DNA of 64,000 nt from Roseiarcus sp963765375 (GCA_963765375.1 CAVXVZ010000005.1:1-64000); one strand, 5' to 3'; counted from the first letter of the stretch, positions 50,839-60,297 are shown. Numbers and translations are program-made. Notes: generated by a model not told the origin, from the sequence alone.

Positions 50839-52437
50839 TCAATCGATCAGCCTGTAGGCCGGGAGCGTCAGGAACTCCTCGAAGCTGTCGGCGAGCGACA
50901 TGTCCGAGAACAGCGCGATCGCGTCCTTGAAGCGGCCGCCGTCGAACGCCTTTTCGCCGACCTCGCCCTTGACCCGCTCCATCTCGCCCTTGAGCGCGTC
51001 CTTGAACATCGCCGGCGTCGCCTCGCGGCCGTCGTCGAGCCGGGCCTTCAGATGCAGCCATTGCCAGACCTGGGCGCGGGAGATCTCGGCCGTCGCCGCG
51101 TCCTCCATCAGGTTATAGATCGGCACCGCGCCGCGGCCCCTGAGCCACGCCTCGATATATTGCACGCCGACCCGGATGTTCTCGCGCAGGCCCGCTTCGG
51201 TGCGCTTCCCCTTGTGGACCTCGATGAGGTCGGCCTGGGTTGCGTGAACGTCGTCGCGCTTGACCGAAAGCTGGTTCGGCCCCGGCATGAGCCGGTCGAA
51301 GACTTCGCGCGCGATCGGGGCCAGATCGGGATGGGCGACCCAGGTCCCGTCATGACCGGCGCGCGCTTCGCGCTCCTTGTCGGCGCGCACCTTGGCGAAG
51401 GCCTCTTCGTTGGCCTTGCTGTCGCCCTTGACCGGAATCTGCGCCGCCATCCCGCCCATCGCGAAGGCGCCGCGATGGTGGCACGTCTTTATCAGAAGAG
51501 CCGAATAGGCGCTGAGGAACGCCTTTCCCATCGTCATCTCCGAGCGGTCGGGGGTGAGGAAGGCGGGGTTCTTGCCGAGGCGCTTGATGAACGAAAAGAT
51601 GTAGTCCCAGCGGCCGCAATTGAGCCCGACGATGTGATCGCGGAGCTCGTACAAGATCTCATCCATCTCGAACGCCGCCGGCAGCGTCTCGATCAGCACC
51701 GTCGCCTTGAACGCGCCGTGCGGGACGGAAAGCTCGCGCTCCGCGTGGGAGAACACCTCGTTCCAGAGCCTCGCCTCGAGATGGCTCTCGAGCTTGGGCA
51801 GATAGAAGGCGGGCGTCGCGCCGGCCGCCATCTGCGCCTTGGCGCAATGGAAGACGTAAACGCCGAAATCGAACAGCGAGCCGGACATTTCCTCGCCGTC
51901 GACGGCGACATGCCGCTCGGGCAGGTGCCAGCCGCGCGGTCGCACCATCAGCACTGCGGGATTGCTCTTGAGCGCGTAGGTCTTTCCGCTCGCCGGATCG
52001 ACAAAGTCGATCTTTCCGGCCCAGCGGTCCTTGAGATTGGCCTGGCCCTCGACCATGTTGGCGAACATCGGCGAGGAGGCGTCCTCGAAGTCGGCCATGA
52101 AGACCTTTGCGCCCGAGTTCAGGGCATTGACGATCATCTTGCGGTCGACCGGGCCGGTGATCTCGACCCGGCGGTCGAGAAGATCGGACGGTATCGCGGC
52201 GACCTTCCAGTCGCCGTCGCGGATCGATTTCGTCTCGGGGAGAAAGTCGGGCAGCTTGCCGGCGTCGAAGTCTTCCTGGCGCCCCGCTCGCCGCACGAGC
52301 AACTCAAGCCGACGGCGATTGAACCGCCGGTGCAGCCCGGCCAGAAACGTCAGGGCCTCGGCGCTCAGGATTTCGGCTTGCCGGCCGCCAGGCTTCGCGT
52401 TGATCTCGACGCCTGCTGCGGCCGAGTGCGCTGTCAT
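50839..52437 (-). CDS. aceB: Malate synthase A
   Basis: A 532-aa TIM-barrel enzyme that condenses glyoxylate and acetyl-CoA to malate. The signature KVFMADFEDASSPMFANMVE is present, as are RPRGWHLPERHVAVDGE, FYLPKLESHLEARLWNEVF and TVLIETLPAAFEMDEILYEL. LNCGRWDYIFSFIKRLG and the C-terminal EDAATAEISRAQVWQWLH (catalytic Asp region) complete it. The length fits the A isoform rather than the longer G isoform. It lets the cell use acetate or C2 compounds. No isocitrate lyase is in the window. Confidence 0.95.
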   Translation of the reverse strand: MTAHSAAAGVEINAKPGGRQAEILSAEALTFLAGLHRRFNRRRLELLVRRAGRQEDFDAGKLPDFLPETKSIRDGDWKVAAIPSDLLDRRVEITGPVDRKMIVNALNSGAKVFMADFEDASSPMFANMVEGQANLKDRWAGKIDFVDPASGKTYALKSNPAVLMVRPRGWHLPERHVAVDGEEMSGSLFDFGVYVFHCAKAQMAAGATPAFYLPKLESHLEARLWNEVFSHAERELSVPHGAFKATVLIETLPAAFEMDEILYELRDHIVGLNCGRWDYIFSFIKRLGKNPAFLTPDRSEMTMGKAFLSAYSALLIKTCHHRGAFAMGGMAAQIPVKGDSKANEEAFAKVRADKEREARAGHDGTWVAHPDLAPIAREVFDRLMPGPNQLSVKRDDVHATQADLIEVHKGKRTEAGLRENIRVGVQYIEAWLRGRGAVPIYNLMEDAATAEISRAQVWQWLHLKARLDDGREATPAMFKDALKGEMERVKGEVGEKAFDGGRFKDAIALFSDMSLADSFEEFLTLPAYRLID

Positions 52438-52548
52438 GAGGTCCTCCGGAAAGACGGTCGCGGTCCTTTGAGGAAACCTCCTAGACCTTTTCGCCGCCTT
52501 TGGGGAGGGTCGGTTGTGCGGTCCGTGACGGGGCGCCGGCGGCCGCGA

Positions 52549-52818
52549 TCAGGCCGCCAGTTCCGCGCGTCCGGCGGCCGGCCGCTCACGCCACGCCCGC
52601 CGCCTGACGAGCAGGTGGGATGGGTCGGCGTCGAGGGGCAGCGCCGTTGCGTCGTTGAGATCGGACCGGGTGAGCCCGATGTCGCGCAGCTCGTATTCCG
52701 ACATCCGCGCCAGATCGGACATCGTCCGCCGCGCCGCGCTCACCCGCGCCGGCCATGTGAGAATACGCCACACCGCCTCAGCCGCGTGCGAGGTTGAAAG
52801 TGTGAATGAAGCAACGAT
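52549..52818 (-). CDS. DUF1127 domain protein, copy 1 (start uncertain)
   Basis: A small basic protein ending in the DUF1127 motif, MSDLARMSEYELRDIGLTRSDL, followed by an Arg-rich tail. The best Shine-Dalgarno (AGGAGG, 5 nt away) precedes an ATC at 52818, not an ATG/GTG/TTG. Other in-frame choices are a GTG deep in the protein or ones far upstream through the promoter. An ATC start or a sequence error is possible. From 52818 the product has 89 aa. It is divergent from a LysR gene; DUF1127 proteins are RNA-linked regulators in some alphaproteobacteria. Confidence 0.7.
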   Translation of the reverse strand: MVASFTLSTSHAAEAVWRILTWPARVSAARRTMSDLARMSEYELRDIGLTRSDLNDATALPLDADPSHLLVRRRAWRERPAAGRAELAA

Positions 52819-52902
52819 GTTCGCCTCCTGCCCCGAGGCGACGGCCTTCCGTTCGGCGCCAGGCGGCGCCGGGAGAGGCCAATCGGTCTCGGAATGATCA
52901 TT

Positions 52903-52931
52903 TATATAGTGCGCCCCATTGATCGGTCCAA
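52903..52931 (-). promoter_or_regulatory. Sigma-70-type promoter of DUF1127 copy 1
   Basis: On the minus strand TTGGAC (52931-52926) and TATATA (52908-52903) are spaced by 17 nt, about 85 nt upstream of the coding start. A perfect palindrome AATGATCATT (52893-52902) directly follows the -10 box. TGATCG half-sites lie at the far side (around 52919 and 52951), where the divergent LysR protein could bind. Confidence 0.6.
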
Positions 52932-52975
52932 CGAATGTTTGTAGAGTAACTGATCGCAATTTTGGATAGGTTGCC

Positions 52976-53839
52976 ATGCTCGACACCGACCAGCTTCGTT
53001 CGTTCCTCGCCATCGTCGATTGCGGCTCGTTCACCAGGGCGGCGGACCGGGTGCACAAGACTCAGTCGGCGGTCTCGATGCATATCCGCCGGCTGGAGGA
53101 GCAATTGGGCTGCGCCTTGTTCGTCAAACACGGGCGGGGCGCCCGGCTCACCGCCGAGGGCGAGCGGCTGATCGAGTTCGCGCGCCGGATCATCCAGGTC
53201 GAGGCCGGGGCGCTGGCGGCGGTGTCGCGCAAGGGGCTCAGAGGCGCCGTCAGGCTCGGGATTCCGGACGACTACGCCGAGTCGTTCCTGGCCGAGATCG
53301 TGGCGCGTTTCAATCGTCGTCACCCGCTGGTCGAGGTCTGCGTCGTCTGCGAGACGTCTACGGAGTTGGCCGCCCAGGTCGCGGCGGGAGCCCTGGAGCT
53401 GGCGTTGGTCACCGACCACGAAGGCATCAAGGGCCTCGAGCTCCTGCGCGAGGAGCCGCTGGTTTGGGTCGCCGCGGAAGGGTTCAGACATGAGGAGGGG
53501 ACGCCGATCCCCCTTGCGCTCGGCAGCGCCACTTGTATCTGGCGCCGCGCGACCGAGACGGCTCTCGCGGCAACTCCCGGCCTGACGCGGGCGCGATTCT
53601 TTTCCAAGAATTTCACCGCGATCGGCACGGTCGTGCGCGCCGGCCTCGCGGCGACGATCCTGCCCGCCTCGATGGTCGGCAAAGGCTTGCGCGTGCTGGG
53701 GCGCGACGAGGGCCTGCCCGAATTGCCCCTGACCCGCATGGGCCTCATCCATGCGCCCGGACGCCCGAGCGAGGAAACAATCGCGCTCGCCGAAGCGATC
53801 CGCGGATCCATTGGCGCGCCGGCGCGCCAGGCCGCCTGA
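52976..53839 (+). CDS. LysR family transcriptional regulator
   Basis: A 287-aa LysR-type regulator. The N-terminal winged helix reads LDTDQLRSFLAIVDCGSFTR, AADRVHKTQSAVSMHIRRLE, LFVKHGRGARLTAEGERL. The effector-binding domain follows from about 90 (GAVRLGIPDDYAESFLAEIV) with the second subdomain near LELALVTDHEGIKG. It is divergent from the DUF1127 gene across 157 bp, the typical arrangement for control of a neighbour. The inducer is unknown. Confidence 0.92.
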   Translation: MLDTDQLRSFLAIVDCGSFTRAADRVHKTQSAVSMHIRRLEEQLGCALFVKHGRGARLTAEGERLIEFARRIIQVEAGALAAVSRKGLRGAVRLGIPDDYAESFLAEIVARFNRRHPLVEVCVVCETSTELAAQVAAGALELALVTDHEGIKGLELLREEPLVWVAAEGFRHEEGTPIPLALGSATCIWRRATETALAATPGLTRARFFSKNFTAIGTVVRAGLAATILPASMVGKGLRVLGRDEGLPELPLTRMGLIHAPGRPSEETIALAEAIRGSIGAPARQAA

Positions 53840-53994
53840 GCCGCGCCCGGACGCGACGTCGCAGCGCCCGGTTCCTTACGGTCATCACCATTGGTTAGGG
53901 TTAAGCCGGCGTTAACTGCCGGCGTGACAGGTTTTCCTCGCTTTTTTGAGTCCGCGGGCCAGCTCGCCCGGCGTCGAGCGAGGGGACCGTCGCC

Positions 53995-54849
53995 ATGGCC
54001 AGGCTGAGCCGACTCGCCCTCACGGGTGTCGCCGCCGTCCTCTCGGCGTGGGCGCGCGCCGCCGACCTGCCGCCAATTCCCTCGCTACCCGAGGCCGAGT
54101 CCGGTCCGGCCGAATTCGGCGGATGGTATCTGCGCGGCGACGTGGGGGGCGGCGTCAATACGACCGCTCCGGAGCTCAAGATCGCGCCCGATCCGATCGC
54201 GGCCGGCGTTGCGGGGGGGTTCATTTCGGGCGCCGCGACCCAGACGTTCAACAACGCGACGCTGTCGCCGTTCGGCATGATCGACGCCGGCGCCGGCTAT
54301 CACTTCAACAGCGCGTTTCGCGCTGACGCGACACTTGAATATCGCGGCGGCGCGAGCCTCCGCTCCACGTCCGCGGCTTATCCTTGGCCGGGGCCATCGC
54401 AAAACGCGGACGCCTTTCACGCGGACGTCTCCTCCTTCGTCGGCCTCGTCAACGGTTATGTTACGCCCGGCGCGTGGTACGGGTTTTCGCCCTTCCTCGG
54501 CGCTGGCGTCGGCTTCGCCGACAACAGGACGTCCGGCTTCGCCGACCAGACATCGCCCGGCCGCGCGGGCTACGCCAACGGATCGAGGACCAGCTTCGCC
54601 TGGGCGATGATGGCCGGCGTCGATTACGATCTTACGCCGAATCTCAAGCTCGAACTTGGCTACCGCTATCTCAGCTACGGTTCGATCACGACCGGCGGCT
54701 CGAACTGCGGCGGGGCCTTCCCCGCCGCCTATTGCGGCGGCGGAGTCGCCAGCACGATCTCATCGCGCAACAGGCTGGCGTCGAGCGACTTCAGGCTGGG
54801 CCTCATCTACTCCTTTGGCGGGCCGCCGCCGGCCGTCGCCCAGGAGTGA
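53995..54849 (+). CDS. Outer-membrane beta-barrel protein
   Basis: A 284-aa exported protein. The signal peptide (ARLSRLALTGVAAVLSAWARA) is followed by the porin-like mature start ADLPPIPSLPEAE. Eight-strand barrel features are seen: GWYLRGDVGGGVNTT, SPFGMIDAGAGYHF, FSPFLGAGVGFADN, FAWAMMAGVDYDLTPNLKLE, and a C-terminal FRLGLIYSFG. Two cysteines (NCGG and YCGGG) lie close together in a late loop. Similar small barrels are common surface proteins of rhizobia and methylotrophs. Ligand unknown. Confidence 0.85.
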   Translation: MARLSRLALTGVAAVLSAWARAADLPPIPSLPEAESGPAEFGGWYLRGDVGGGVNTTAPELKIAPDPIAAGVAGGFISGAATQTFNNATLSPFGMIDAGAGYHFNSAFRADATLEYRGGASLRSTSAAYPWPGPSQNADAFHADVSSFVGLVNGYVTPGAWYGFSPFLGAGVGFADNRTSGFADQTSPGRAGYANGSRTSFAWAMMAGVDYDLTPNLKLELGYRYLSYGSITTGGSNCGGAFPAAYCGGGVASTISSRNRLASSDFRLGLIYSFGGPPPAVAQE

Positions 54850-55029
54850 AAGCCCGCGTGAAAATCCGACTCCCCGACCTCCTGGCCTCAGGCGCCTGAC
54901 ATCGCGCGGTTTGCCTTCGGCCGCGGCTCGGCCTATGTCGTCCCGCGCTTCTCGTCCGGAGGCCCTTCGCTCTGCGTCCGCCGAGCGCGGGCAAATCGCA
55001 GAGCGCGCCCGAGGCCGCCGAACACTTTC

Positions 55030-55962
55030 ATGACCGACGCGACTGCGCCAAGGGCAGGACTCATCCAATCGGCATGGGCCAGCCCGATCCTGCTCCTGGT
55101 TCTCACGACCCTGATCTGGGCCGGCCACTCGATCGTCGGCCGGCTGGCGGTCGGCCAGATCGGGCCGATGACTCTCACCTGCCTGCGTTGGGGAGTGGCG
55201 CTTGTTCCGATCCTGTTGACCGCCCGCCCGGCGCTGCGGCGCGACTGGCCGATCTTGCGCGCGCACTGGCGATATGTGGCCGCGATGGGGGCGCTCGGCT
55301 ACACCGCGTTCAACGCCCTCTTCTATGTCGCGGCGCATCGAACGAGCGCGCTCAATCTGTCGATCATCCAGGGCGCCATCCCGGCGCTGGTCTTGATTGG
55401 CGCGCGGCTTTTCCTCGGCGCCCGGTTCACCGCGTTGCAGGCGCTCGGCGCCGTGGCGACCATGGCCGGCGTCGCCGCGATCGCCGCTCAGGGCGACCTC
55501 AACCGGCTCGCGGCGCTGGCGTTCAATGGCGGCGACGTCATGATGTTCATCGCTGCCGTTCTTTACGCCGGCTACACGATCGGGTTGCGCGAGCGCCCGC
55601 ATGTCTCGGGCCTGAGCCTCCTCGCCGGCATGGCCTTGGCCGCGTTCATCACCTCCGTGCCGCTCATGGTCTGGGAGATCGCCGCCGGCGGATTCATCTG
55701 GCCGACCCCGGCGGGATACGCGACGCTCGTCTATGTGGCGCTGGGGCCGGCCTTCATCTCGCAGATCATGTTCATGCGCGGGGTCGAACTGATCGGGCCG
55801 GGCCGGGCGGGGGTGTTCGTCAATCTGGTGCCCGCGTTCGGCGCCATCATGGCGGTTCTGATCCTGGGCGAGCCGTTCGCGGCCTATCACGTCGTTGCGC
55901 TCGTGCTGGTGATCGGCGGCATCGCCATCGCCCAGCGTGGCTCGGGCGGTCCCGCGCACTGA
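55030..55962 (+). CDS. EamA/DMT-family transporter
   Basis: A 310-aa inner-membrane protein with ten predicted helices in two repeated EamA domains. The first (about 15-150) has LIWAGHSIVGRLAVGQIGP and ALNLSIIQGAIPALVLIGAR. The second (about 165-300) has FNGGDVMMFIAAVLYAGYTI and GPGRAGVFVNLVPAFGAIMA. Likely exports a small metabolite or amino acid; substrate unknown. It precedes the dienelactone hydrolase gene by 27 bp and may be co-transcribed. Confidence 0.92.
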   Translation: MTDATAPRAGLIQSAWASPILLLVLTTLIWAGHSIVGRLAVGQIGPMTLTCLRWGVALVPILLTARPALRRDWPILRAHWRYVAAMGALGYTAFNALFYVAAHRTSALNLSIIQGAIPALVLIGARLFLGARFTALQALGAVATMAGVAAIAAQGDLNRLAALAFNGGDVMMFIAAVLYAGYTIGLRERPHVSGLSLLAGMALAAFITSVPLMVWEIAAGGFIWPTPAGYATLVYVALGPAFISQIMFMRGVELIGPGRAGVFVNLVPAFGAIMAVLILGEPFAAYHVVALVLVIGGIAIAQRGSGGPAH

Positions 55963-55989
55963 GGTTCTCTTGAACGGAAGGAGATTGAA

Positions 55990-56656
55990 ATGGCCTGGAT
56001 TGAACTGAAGCCGGAAGGAGCGGGGCCGATTCGAGCCTGGCGCGCCGATCCGAATGGACGCCCGCGCGGCGGCGTGGTCGTGGTGCAGGAGATCTTCGGC
56101 GTCAACGCGCATATCCGGGCGGTCACCGACAAGTTCGCGGCCGACGGTTATCTCGCGGTCGCACCGGCGATATTCGAGCATGACGAGAAGGGGTTCGAGG
56201 TCGGCTACGATCCCGAAGTCCAGGGCGCGCGGCATGGCGATCGCCGGCAAGGCGGACCGCGAGCAGATCTTGAGGGACGTCGCCGCGGCGATCGAGGTCG
56301 CCAAGGAAGGCGGCAAGGTCGCGGTGGTCGGCTTCTGCCTCGGAGGCACGATCGCCTGGACGGCGGCGGGCCGGCTTCCGGGCCTGAGCGCCGCGGTCGG
56401 CTACTACGGCGGCGGCATCATCGGCCTCAAGGACCTGAAGCCGCGCGTGCCGACGCTCTTGCATTTCGGCGACAAGGACCAGCACATCCCCATCGCCGGG
56501 GTGAAAGAGGTCGCCGCCGCCCATCCGGAGGTCGAGGTCCATATCTATCCCGCCGACCACGGGTTCAACTGCGACCACCGCGAGAGCTACGACGCGCCGA
56601 GCGCGGCGCTCGCCTGGACGCGGACGCTGGCGTTCCTGCGCAAGCACCTGGGGTAA
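55990..56656 (+). pseudogene. Dienelactone hydrolase family protein, interrupted by a single-base frameshift
   Basis: Alpha/beta hydrolase of the DLH family. The N-terminal part reads VVVVQEIFGVNAHIRAVTDK and AADGYLAVAPAIFEHDEKGF up to about 56225. From about 56234 the protein continues in the next frame with GMAIAGKADREQILRDVAAA, the nucleophile elbow VVGFCLGGTIAW (Cys), LLHFGDKDQHIPIAGV (Asp) and YPADHGFNCDHRESY (His). One extra base in GGGCGCGCGGC (56223-56233) explains the break. The repaired protein has about 221 aa, a normal length, with a complete Cys-Asp-His triad. Confidence 0.88.
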
Positions 56657-56794
56657 ACGGGGCCGTTGCTTCCTTGCCGTCCGTCAATGGACGGTCCGAA
56701 TGATCCGTGTTAGGGGCGCGCTCGTAGGAGTTGCGGCACGCCGCCCGCGCCGAAGCGACTGAGCGGCCGCCGCCACGGGTAGGGAGGGTTGGCG

Positions 56795-58057
56795 ATGACG
56801 GTCGCATCATCGGTCATCAGCGCGGCGGACGGCGTCGATCATGCGGCGCTCGCCGAAGCGATGCCGCTCGACGAGTTCAATGTCAGCGATCCCAAGCTCT
56901 TTCAGCAGGACGTCTGGCAGCCGTATTTTCGCCGCCTGCGGCGGGAGGCGCCGGTGCATTATTGCAAGGAGAGCCCGCTTGGGCCCTTCTGGTCGGTGAC
57001 CAAGCACAAGGACATCATCGCCCTTGAGGTCAACCACAGGTCATTTTCGTCGCTCGACGGCATCACCTTGCGCGACCGGCCGGGCGACCTCGAGCTGCCG
57101 ATGTTCATCGCGATGGACCCGCCGCGGCATGAAGCGCAGCGCAAGGTAGTGCAGCCGATCGTCTCACCGGACAATCTGGCCAATTTCGAAGCGCTGATCA
57201 GGAGCCGGGTCCGCGCGGTGCTCGATGGCCTGCCGCGCGGCGAAACTTTCAACTGGGTGGACAGGGTCTCGATCGAGCTCACCGCGCAGATGCTCGCGAC
57301 CCTGTTCGATTTCCCGTTCGAGGATCGACGCAAGCTGAGCCACTGGTCGGATGTCTCGACCGCGGTGCCTTACGAGGGCGGGCTGGTCGAAAGCGAAGAG
57401 CAGCGCGAGCAGGTTTTCGGCGAATGCCTCGCCTATTTCATGGGTCTGTGGAACGAGCGCGTCAACGCCGAGCCGCGCCCCGACCTCATCTCGATGCTCG
57501 CCCACGGCGAGGCGACCCGCAACATGAGCGCGCGGGAATATCTCGGCAACATCGTGCTTCTGATCGTTGGCGGCAACGACACGACGCGCAATTCGATGAC
57601 CGGCGGCCTCCTGTTCCTGAGCCAGAACCCGGATGAGCTCAGGAAGCTCCGCGCCAGGCCCGAACTCATCGATTCGATGGTCCCGGAGATCATCCGCTAC
57701 CAGACGCCGCTCGCCTATATGCGCCGCACCGCGCTCGCCGACGTCGAGTTCGGCGGCCAGCTCATCCGCAAGGGCGAGAAGGTCGCGATGTGGTACATTT
57801 CCGGCAACCGCGACGAGGAGGCGATCGAGGAGCCCGACCGTTTCATCATCGACCGCGCCCGCCCGCGCCAGCACCTCTCGTTCGGCTTCGGCATCCACCG
57901 CTGCGTCGGCAAGACGCTGGCCGAAATGCAACTGAAGATCCTGTGGGAGGAAATCCTCGACCGCCTGCCGGCAATCGAGGTCGTCGGCGAGCCGAAGCGG
58001 GTCTTCTCGTCCTTCGTCCACGGCATCACCGAATTGCCGGTGCGCATCGCCGCTTAG
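56795..58057 (+). CDS. Cytochrome P450, CYP153-like
   Basis: A 420-aa class I bacterial P450, without membrane anchor. The I-helix is LLIVGGNDTTRNSMTGGLLF, the K-helix E-x-x-R is in PEIIRYQTPLAYMRRTA, and the heme loop reads HLSFGFGIHRCVGKTLAEMQ with the axial Cys. CYP153 enzymes hydroxylate the terminal carbon of medium alkanes. The match to that heme-loop pattern is good but substrate is not proven. No ferredoxin or reductase gene lies beside it. ATG 56795 follows GGGAGGG; a TTG at 56789 is also in frame. Confidence 0.9.
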   Translation: MTVASSVISAADGVDHAALAEAMPLDEFNVSDPKLFQQDVWQPYFRRLRREAPVHYCKESPLGPFWSVTKHKDIIALEVNHRSFSSLDGITLRDRPGDLELPMFIAMDPPRHEAQRKVVQPIVSPDNLANFEALIRSRVRAVLDGLPRGETFNWVDRVSIELTAQMLATLFDFPFEDRRKLSHWSDVSTAVPYEGGLVESEEQREQVFGECLAYFMGLWNERVNAEPRPDLISMLAHGEATRNMSAREYLGNIVLLIVGGNDTTRNSMTGGLLFLSQNPDELRKLRARPELIDSMVPEIIRYQTPLAYMRRTALADVEFGGQLIRKGEKVAMWYISGNRDEEAIEEPDRFIIDRARPRQHLSFGFGIHRCVGKTLAEMQLKILWEEILDRLPAIEVVGEPKRVFSSFVHGITELPVRIAA

Positions 58058-58283
58058 CGCCTGGGCGGGGCGTCGGGCCGGCGTCTCTTGACGAACGAGG
58101 AATTTTGAGGCTCAAGGCTGCCGGGGCCTGGCGTCTTCCGTTTCCGCAGATCGCCTGAAACGACGGCCGCAATTCACGCAAGGGAGGAAATACCGAATCG
58201 GTCCGGAAGCCGTTACGGGCTGATGCGGTTCGTTTCGTTCGCCGCTCGGCTTAGAGATTGGACGCGTAGGAGATTGCAAGCTG

Positions 58284-59134
58284 ATGATCAGTCCGAAAAT
58301 CGTCTACGCCGTCAAATATGTCATGCCGCACGGCCTCATGCAGCAATTCCTCCGCGCGCAAAGGCGCCGTCTCCTCGCTGCCCACAACGAGGCTCAGCCG
58401 TCAGGCGCGGCGCAACGGATTCCCTACAGCTACAGCGCGGCCATCGAGTTCCATAGCGCCAGAGGCCTGCCGCGCGAACATGTCACCGGCGGCAGCATGC
58501 CGGAATCCACGCTCGCCTTCTGCTCGAAGACCCTCGACGACCTCATCCCCGCGACGGGCGACAAGCCGCTTATCGGACTGCACGTCGGGAACTTCCTTGG
58601 CGTCTCGCTCACTCATTTCGTCAATTACGTACGCCAAAGGAACGAGAAATCCGTCGTCGTATCGATCGACCCGAACCTGACGCACCGGGGGATTGAACAT
58701 CCGCAAAAGCACGTCATCGCAATCCTCAATCATTTTGGACTGCAGGGGAACGCCGTGATTTGCGTCGGATACTCGACCAGCAAGAGTCTCAGCAACGACG
58801 GGACGGCGTTCCTGGGCGAGAACGGATTCGAATACGATCCCTACGCACGATTTGAGAGCGAGCAATCGTGCGAGGACACGCTGTCAAATCTTTGCGCGAT
58901 TTCGCAGGGACGGTTTGATTTTGCGGTTGTCGACGGCAATCACGAGGGAAGCTATCTGCGCGCGAGACCGCGATGGCGCGGCGCCTCCTGAAGCCGGAAG
59001 GAATTCTCATTCTCGACGACGTTTCCGACGCCTGGACCGAGATCAAGGCGGAATACGACGGCCTGCAATCGAATGGCTGGCGCGCCGTCGCCGCCGACGG
59101 CCGCGTTGGCCTGCTTCAGAGCGGATCGGCGTAG
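58284..59134 (+). pseudogene. Class I SAM-dependent methyltransferase, interrupted by a single-base frameshift
   Basis: A methyltransferase of the Methyltransf_24 kind. It starts ISPKIVYAVKYVMPHGLM. The SAM site region PLIGLHVGNFLGVSLTHFV is followed by VVVSIDPNLTHRGIEHP. FDFAVVDGNHEGSYLR is read to about 58964. The remaining ARRLLKPEGILILDDVSDAW and GWRAVAADGRVGLLQ are in the -1 frame to 59134. One missing base in a GCGCGCG run near 58968 explains it. Repaired, it would have about 283 aa. Acceptor unknown. Confidence 0.8.
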
Positions 59135-59194
59135 TCCGGCGCTGGCCGGGCTCGAAACGCAATCGCCCGCCGGTTGCTCGCGCGCAGACGCCAA

Positions 59195-60154
59195 TTACTT
59201 CGGCCGGGATTCGACCTCCGCGAGGGCGCTCAACTCATCCTCGAGCCGCAATTCGACGCTCTTCGCCTCGGTCCTGATCCAGTCGATCACGACCTTGACG
59301 TCGTCGCGCGGCGTCGCGTCCGCCTGGACCAGCCAGTAGGCGTATCCGTGCGCCTGGTCTGCGCCGGCGCCGCCGACCGCGATGAGCCGGCCTTGCGACA
59401 GCAACGGTTCGATCAGCGCGATGCGGCCAAGCGCTATTCCCTGGCCCTCGAGCGCCGCGCGAATCGCCTGGTCATATTGATTGTAGCGGAGGATCCCTTT
59501 CGGCTTGACTGCGCTCAAGCCCATCGAGTGGAGCCGGTCGGCCCATTGCAGCCAGGGGCGATTCGAATCGTCGTATTCGATCAGAACATGCGCGGCGATC
59601 GACTCGGCGTCGAGGCGGCTCACGCCGAGCGACGGATGGGCGACGGGCGCGACCGCTTCGCCGAACAGGCGCTGCGAGCCCGGCGGCGCGCTCGCGGCGG
59701 GGCAATAGCGAATCGCGACGTCCGCGCCTCCCATCCTCAGATCGACCAGTTTATTGTTCGCCGCCACCCTGACGTCGATGTCGGGATGGCGCTGCTGGAA
59801 GCCGCCGAGACGCGGCATGATCCACAGGCCGGTGACGCCGATGCTGGCGGTGATCGTCACCGGCTGGCGGTCGCGCCCGGCGGCGAGCGCATTGACGCCG
59901 TCCTGAAGCTGCTGAAGGGCGCTGTCGGCGACGCGAAAGAATCGTTCGCCCTCGGCGGTGAAGCTGATCGCGCGATAGCCGCGGTTGATGAGCTTGACCC
60001 CGAGCGTCTCCTCGAGGGCGATGATCTGGCGGCTGACGGCGGATTGGGTGAGGAAAAGGTCCTGCGCGGCGAGCGTTATGCTCATGCGCCGCCCGACGGC
60101 GACGAAACCGCGAACGAGATCGAGCGACGGCAGCCGAACCGGAAAGCTTCGCAT
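59195..60154 (-). CDS. LysR family transcriptional regulator, GcvA-like
   Basis: A 319-aa LysR regulator. The HTH reads SLDLVRGFVAVGRRMSITLA, AAQDLFLTQSAVSRQIIALE, LINRGYRAISFTAEGERFF. The effector domain has VTITASIGVTGLWIMPRLGG and the GcvA-type VDLRMGGADVAIRYC. It is divergent from a DUF1127 gene (214 bp), the second such pair in the window, and its putative binding sites lie in that gap. The inducer is unknown. Confidence 0.92.
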   Translation of the reverse strand: MRSFPVRLPSLDLVRGFVAVGRRMSITLAAQDLFLTQSAVSRQIIALEETLGVKLINRGYRAISFTAEGERFFRVADSALQQLQDGVNALAAGRDRQPVTITASIGVTGLWIMPRLGGFQQRHPDIDVRVAANNKLVDLRMGGADVAIRYCPAASAPPGSQRLFGEAVAPVAHPSLGVSRLDAESIAAHVLIEYDDSNRPWLQWADRLHSMGLSAVKPKGILRYNQYDQAIRAALEGQGIALGRIALIEPLLSQGRLIAVGGAGADQAHGYAYWLVQADATPRDDVKVVIDWIRTEAKSVELRLEDELSALAEVESRPK

Positions 60155-60297
60155 GCATTTGCCTCATGCGATCCAGCCATACCCTCTTCACCCCGCCGCC
60201 CTCTGTCAAGCCGGAGGGCGTCACTTTCTTTGCGGGCACGGGGCAGGCCGCTCATACGGCCACGGCATCGCATTCCCCACGCGCATGCGATCGATGC
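60155..60297. promoter_or_regulatory. Inverted repeats between LysR and DUF1127 genes (candidate LysR sites)
   Basis: Site 1: GCAT-TTGCCTC-ATGC (60155-60169), directly upstream of the LysR ATG, fits the LysR T-N11-A spacing. Site 2: GCATCGCAT (60265-60273), 11-nt spacer, ATGCGAT (60285-60291) and GATGC (60293-60297). Both share the half-site ATCGCAT/ATGCGAT. Position suits autorepression and activation of the DUF1127 gene. Confidence 0.5.
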
